Below are positions 15,469 to 16,448 of a stretch of 16,448 nucleotides of DNA, in pieces. The stretch is taken from the NCBI GenBank assembly GCA_046704785.1, contig JBJKRF010000164.1, positions 1-16,448 on the forward strand, read 5' to 3'. Below the pieces are notes generated by a model. That model was not told where the DNA came from. It searched no databases and saw only the letters and a list, made by a program, of their open reading frames with translations. The number at the start of each line of letters is the position of its first letter. The stretch's first letter is position 1. Source of the DNA: JBJKRF01 sp046704785 (lineage in GTDB: Bacteria; Chloroflexota; Anaerolineae; Anaerolineales; Villigracilaceae). The position numbers were made by a program, and so were the translations under genes.

Positions 15469-15602
15469 GAGCTCCGCTGCGCGTGAAGGGAAACCCTGCC
15501 CTGACGTTCTTACGGGGTTCACGTCCGGTTCGGTACTGGCGGCAGGGTCAGTGACATCGTCCCCGAAGTGGAACGGAGTGGGATGGCCCTGCCGACCGTA
15601 AT
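15469..15602 (+). ncRNA. Group II intron 3' end: domain V-like element and domain VI
   Basis: Domain VI is well formed. CGGCAGGG (15540-15547) pairs with CCCTGCCG (15587-15594), flanked by GG/CC. Adenosine 15595 is left unpaired within the helix and is followed by exactly 7 bases to the terminal AT, matching the branch-point position and the AY 3' end of group II introns. Before it, TCCGGTTCGG (15524-15533) resembles the 3' strand of domain V, GAGC (15469-15472) pairs with GTTC (15528-15531), and CGTGAA (15482-15487) pairs with TTCACG (15518-15523). The element is 63 bases instead of about 34 and has an enlarged apical part, so domain V is either unusual or decayed. Confidence 0.62.
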
Positions 15603-15664
15603 TGGGCCGCACGTTAGAGCAGACTTTACGATTACGAAGGCATCTGTACTCATATCTTCCCTGA

Positions 15665-16111
15665 CTAACGTGAGAAGAAATACGACAAAAAGATACCCAT
15701 TGCCAAAATGCCTGCGAAGAATACAATTTTCCCTGACAAGCTTTGGTTAAATACCTTGCTCTTGACGAACAAACCGTATCCTAACACCAGATTGAGAAAT
15801 CCCCAAAGCACGTTAGAAAGGTGCTCAGCAAACCCATTTCCCAAGGCGTACCCAAATGGCGCAGGGAATTGCTCGCCAGAGATACCATGGGAAAAGTGAG
15901 CGAGGGCATTCGTGAACAGAACTCCGCTGAAAAAGCACAAGAGATAGCTAACCCAAACGTTAGTACCAGTAGCTTGACCTTCATCCTGCTCCTTGCGCTG
16001 AAAGAGGCGAGGTGCGAGTCGAATCACCAAGACAATAAGGGCAACTGCGACGAGTGCGGATGCAGGATGTTGAAATAGGCTTGAAATAAGATTCATGGAC
16101 GCACCATACAA
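15665..16111 (-). CDS. Small four-helix membrane protein, function unknown
   Basis: The longest form has 148 residues; starting at the second ATG (16096) gives 143, MNLISSLFQH..., and is equally likely because neither start has a clear ribosome binding site. Four hydrophobic segments are seen at about 17-36, 52-74, 98-116 and 126-145. The conserved-looking block between helices 2 and 3, AHFSHGISGEQFPAPFG, followed by NVLWGFLNLVLGYGL, recalls a widespread family of small uncharacterised membrane proteins with a PHF..GI.G..FP.PF motif; that is a recollection, not a search result. The gene ends 63 bases from the intron 3' end and converges with it. Its own promoter was not identified with confidence. 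Confidence 0.8.
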   Translation of the reverse strand: MYGASMNLISSLFQHPASALVAVALIVLVIRLAPRLFQRKEQDEGQATGTNVWVSYLLCFFSGVLFTNALAHFSHGISGEQFPAPFGYALGNGFAEHLSNVLWGFLNLVLGYGLFVKSKVFNQSLSGKIVFFAGILAMGIFLSYFFSR

Positions 16112-16173
16112 ATAATATTTCTCAGATCAAGAACTACATCAATACACGATCTTTTTGGCTGCGGGTCGGGTAA

Positions 16174-16200
16174 GGAGGCGGCGTCACCGTCGCCCCCTCC
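16174..16200. repeat. GC-rich hairpin, first of a pair
   Basis: GGCGGCG (16177-16183) pairs with CGTCGCC (16188-16194) with one wobble and a TCAC loop. GGA/TCC extends the stem outward past a CCC bulge. It is the first of two adjacent hairpins in the 320-base gene-free region 16112-16430. Confidence 0.5.
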
Positions 16201-16208
16201 CCTATTCC

Positions 16209-16240
16209 GGTCGGCGGGATGGTTGCCCACCCCACCGACC
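16209..16240. repeat. GC-rich hairpin, second of a pair
   Basis: GGTCGG-c-GGG-a-TGG pairs with CCA-c-CCC-a-CCGACC. The helix has 12 base pairs in three blocks separated by single 1x1 mismatches and a TTGC loop. It starts 8 bases after the first hairpin. No T-run follows on either strand. Confidence 0.5.
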
Positions 16241-16370
16241 ATGTTTAGGTGCTCATTTAGTATCCTTACAGCATTTTAGCTCATAGCCGTAATACGACAA
16301 GGGTGCATCTCTGAAAACGCAAATGACTCCACTGCAAAAAGGATAGGACAAAGCTCCTCCAAATTGCACC

Positions 16371-16400
16371 CTCCTCAAAAGGGGAGGAGTTTAATATAAT
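16371..16400 (+). promoter_or_regulatory. Probable promoter of the gene leaving the right edge, with a hairpin in the spacer
   Basis: A perfect -10 box TATAAT lies at 16395-16400, 30 bases before the ATG at 16431. No good -35 box stands at 16-18 bases; TTGCAC (16364-16369) is 25 bases away. Between them CTCCTC (16371-16376) and GAGGAG (16384-16389) form a small hairpin, perhaps a terminator for upstream plus-strand transcription or an operator. Confidence 0.45.
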
Positions 16401-16430
16401 CAGAGCAAACCAACCTAAGCGGAGAAACCC

Positions 16431-16448
16431 ATGTTCAAAAAGAACCAG
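16431..16448 (+). CDS. Start of a gene that continues beyond the window
   Basis: The ATG at 16431 is preceded by GCGGAG, 6 bases upstream, and by a perfect -10 box. Only six codons (MFKKNQ) are visible, too few to assign a product. A short positively charged N-terminus of this kind would suit a membrane-anchored or pilin-like protein, but that is a guess. Confidence 0.5.

Larger units (their letters stand above)
15056..15602 (+). mobile_element. 5'-truncated group II intron
   Basis: The fragment keeps the HNH-endonuclease end of the intron-encoded protein and the RNA 3' end (domain V-like and domain VI), ending at AT, 15601-15602. Domains I-III and the reverse-transcriptase and maturase domains, which would need roughly 2 kb more, are absent: the intact membrane-protein gene begins only about 310 bases to the left. 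Loss of the 5' part is what incomplete target-primed reverse transcription would leave, since copying starts at the intron 3' end; later deletion is equally possible. The left limit is the first codon after an in-frame TAG (15053-15055) and is therefore approximate. The remnant cannot splice or move on its own. Confidence 0.75.

Overview
This looks like bacterial chromosomal DNA of moderately high G+C. It has a conserved metabolic half (about 960-9000) and a patchy, repeat-rich accessory half (1-960 and 9000-16448). A Chloroflexota-type (Anaerolineae-like) host is my impression from the style of the proteins and intergenic repeats; I could not test it. No rRNA, tRNA or CRISPR array was seen.

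Left edge (1-960): the last 28 codons of an integrase-type transposase, then a nucleotide-sugar epimerase gene cut short at the element boundary. Next (962-6828, minus strand) is a complete hydrogenase maturation operon in the order hypA-hypB-hypF-hypC-hypD-hypE. It makes the Fe(CN)2CO ligands (HypF, HypE, HypC, HypD) and inserts nickel (HypA, HypB). Several genes overlap or nearly abut. No hydrogenase structural gene lies in the window.

Middle (7000-9145, minus): a CBS-pair protein followed by an amidase-signature hydrolase, apparently one transcription unit. It has a near-consensus promoter, a long structured leader and a terminator after the amidase. From 9266 to 9720 there are relics: an IS110-like transposase tail and a group II intron domain V-like scrap. 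These sit next to a BrnT/BrnA toxin-antitoxin locus in which toxin and antitoxin are read as one continuous frame. Its promoter appears leaderless and carries an inverted-repeat operator.

Right half (10300-16448): a full-length catalase-peroxidase KatG with a 19-bp perfect hairpin after its stop codon; a 660-bp intergenic region holding two palindromic repeat elements; a 430-residue polytopic membrane protein of unknown role; a 5'-truncated group II intron (HNH end of the maturase plus the RNA 3' end with a bulged branch-point adenosine); a small four-helix membrane protein; and two hairpins ahead of the first codons of a gene that leaves the window.

The most distinctive points are the BrnT-BrnA fused frame with its leaderless promoter and operator, the 5'-truncated group II intron with a well-formed domain VI, and the nested palindromes between katG and the membrane protein gene.
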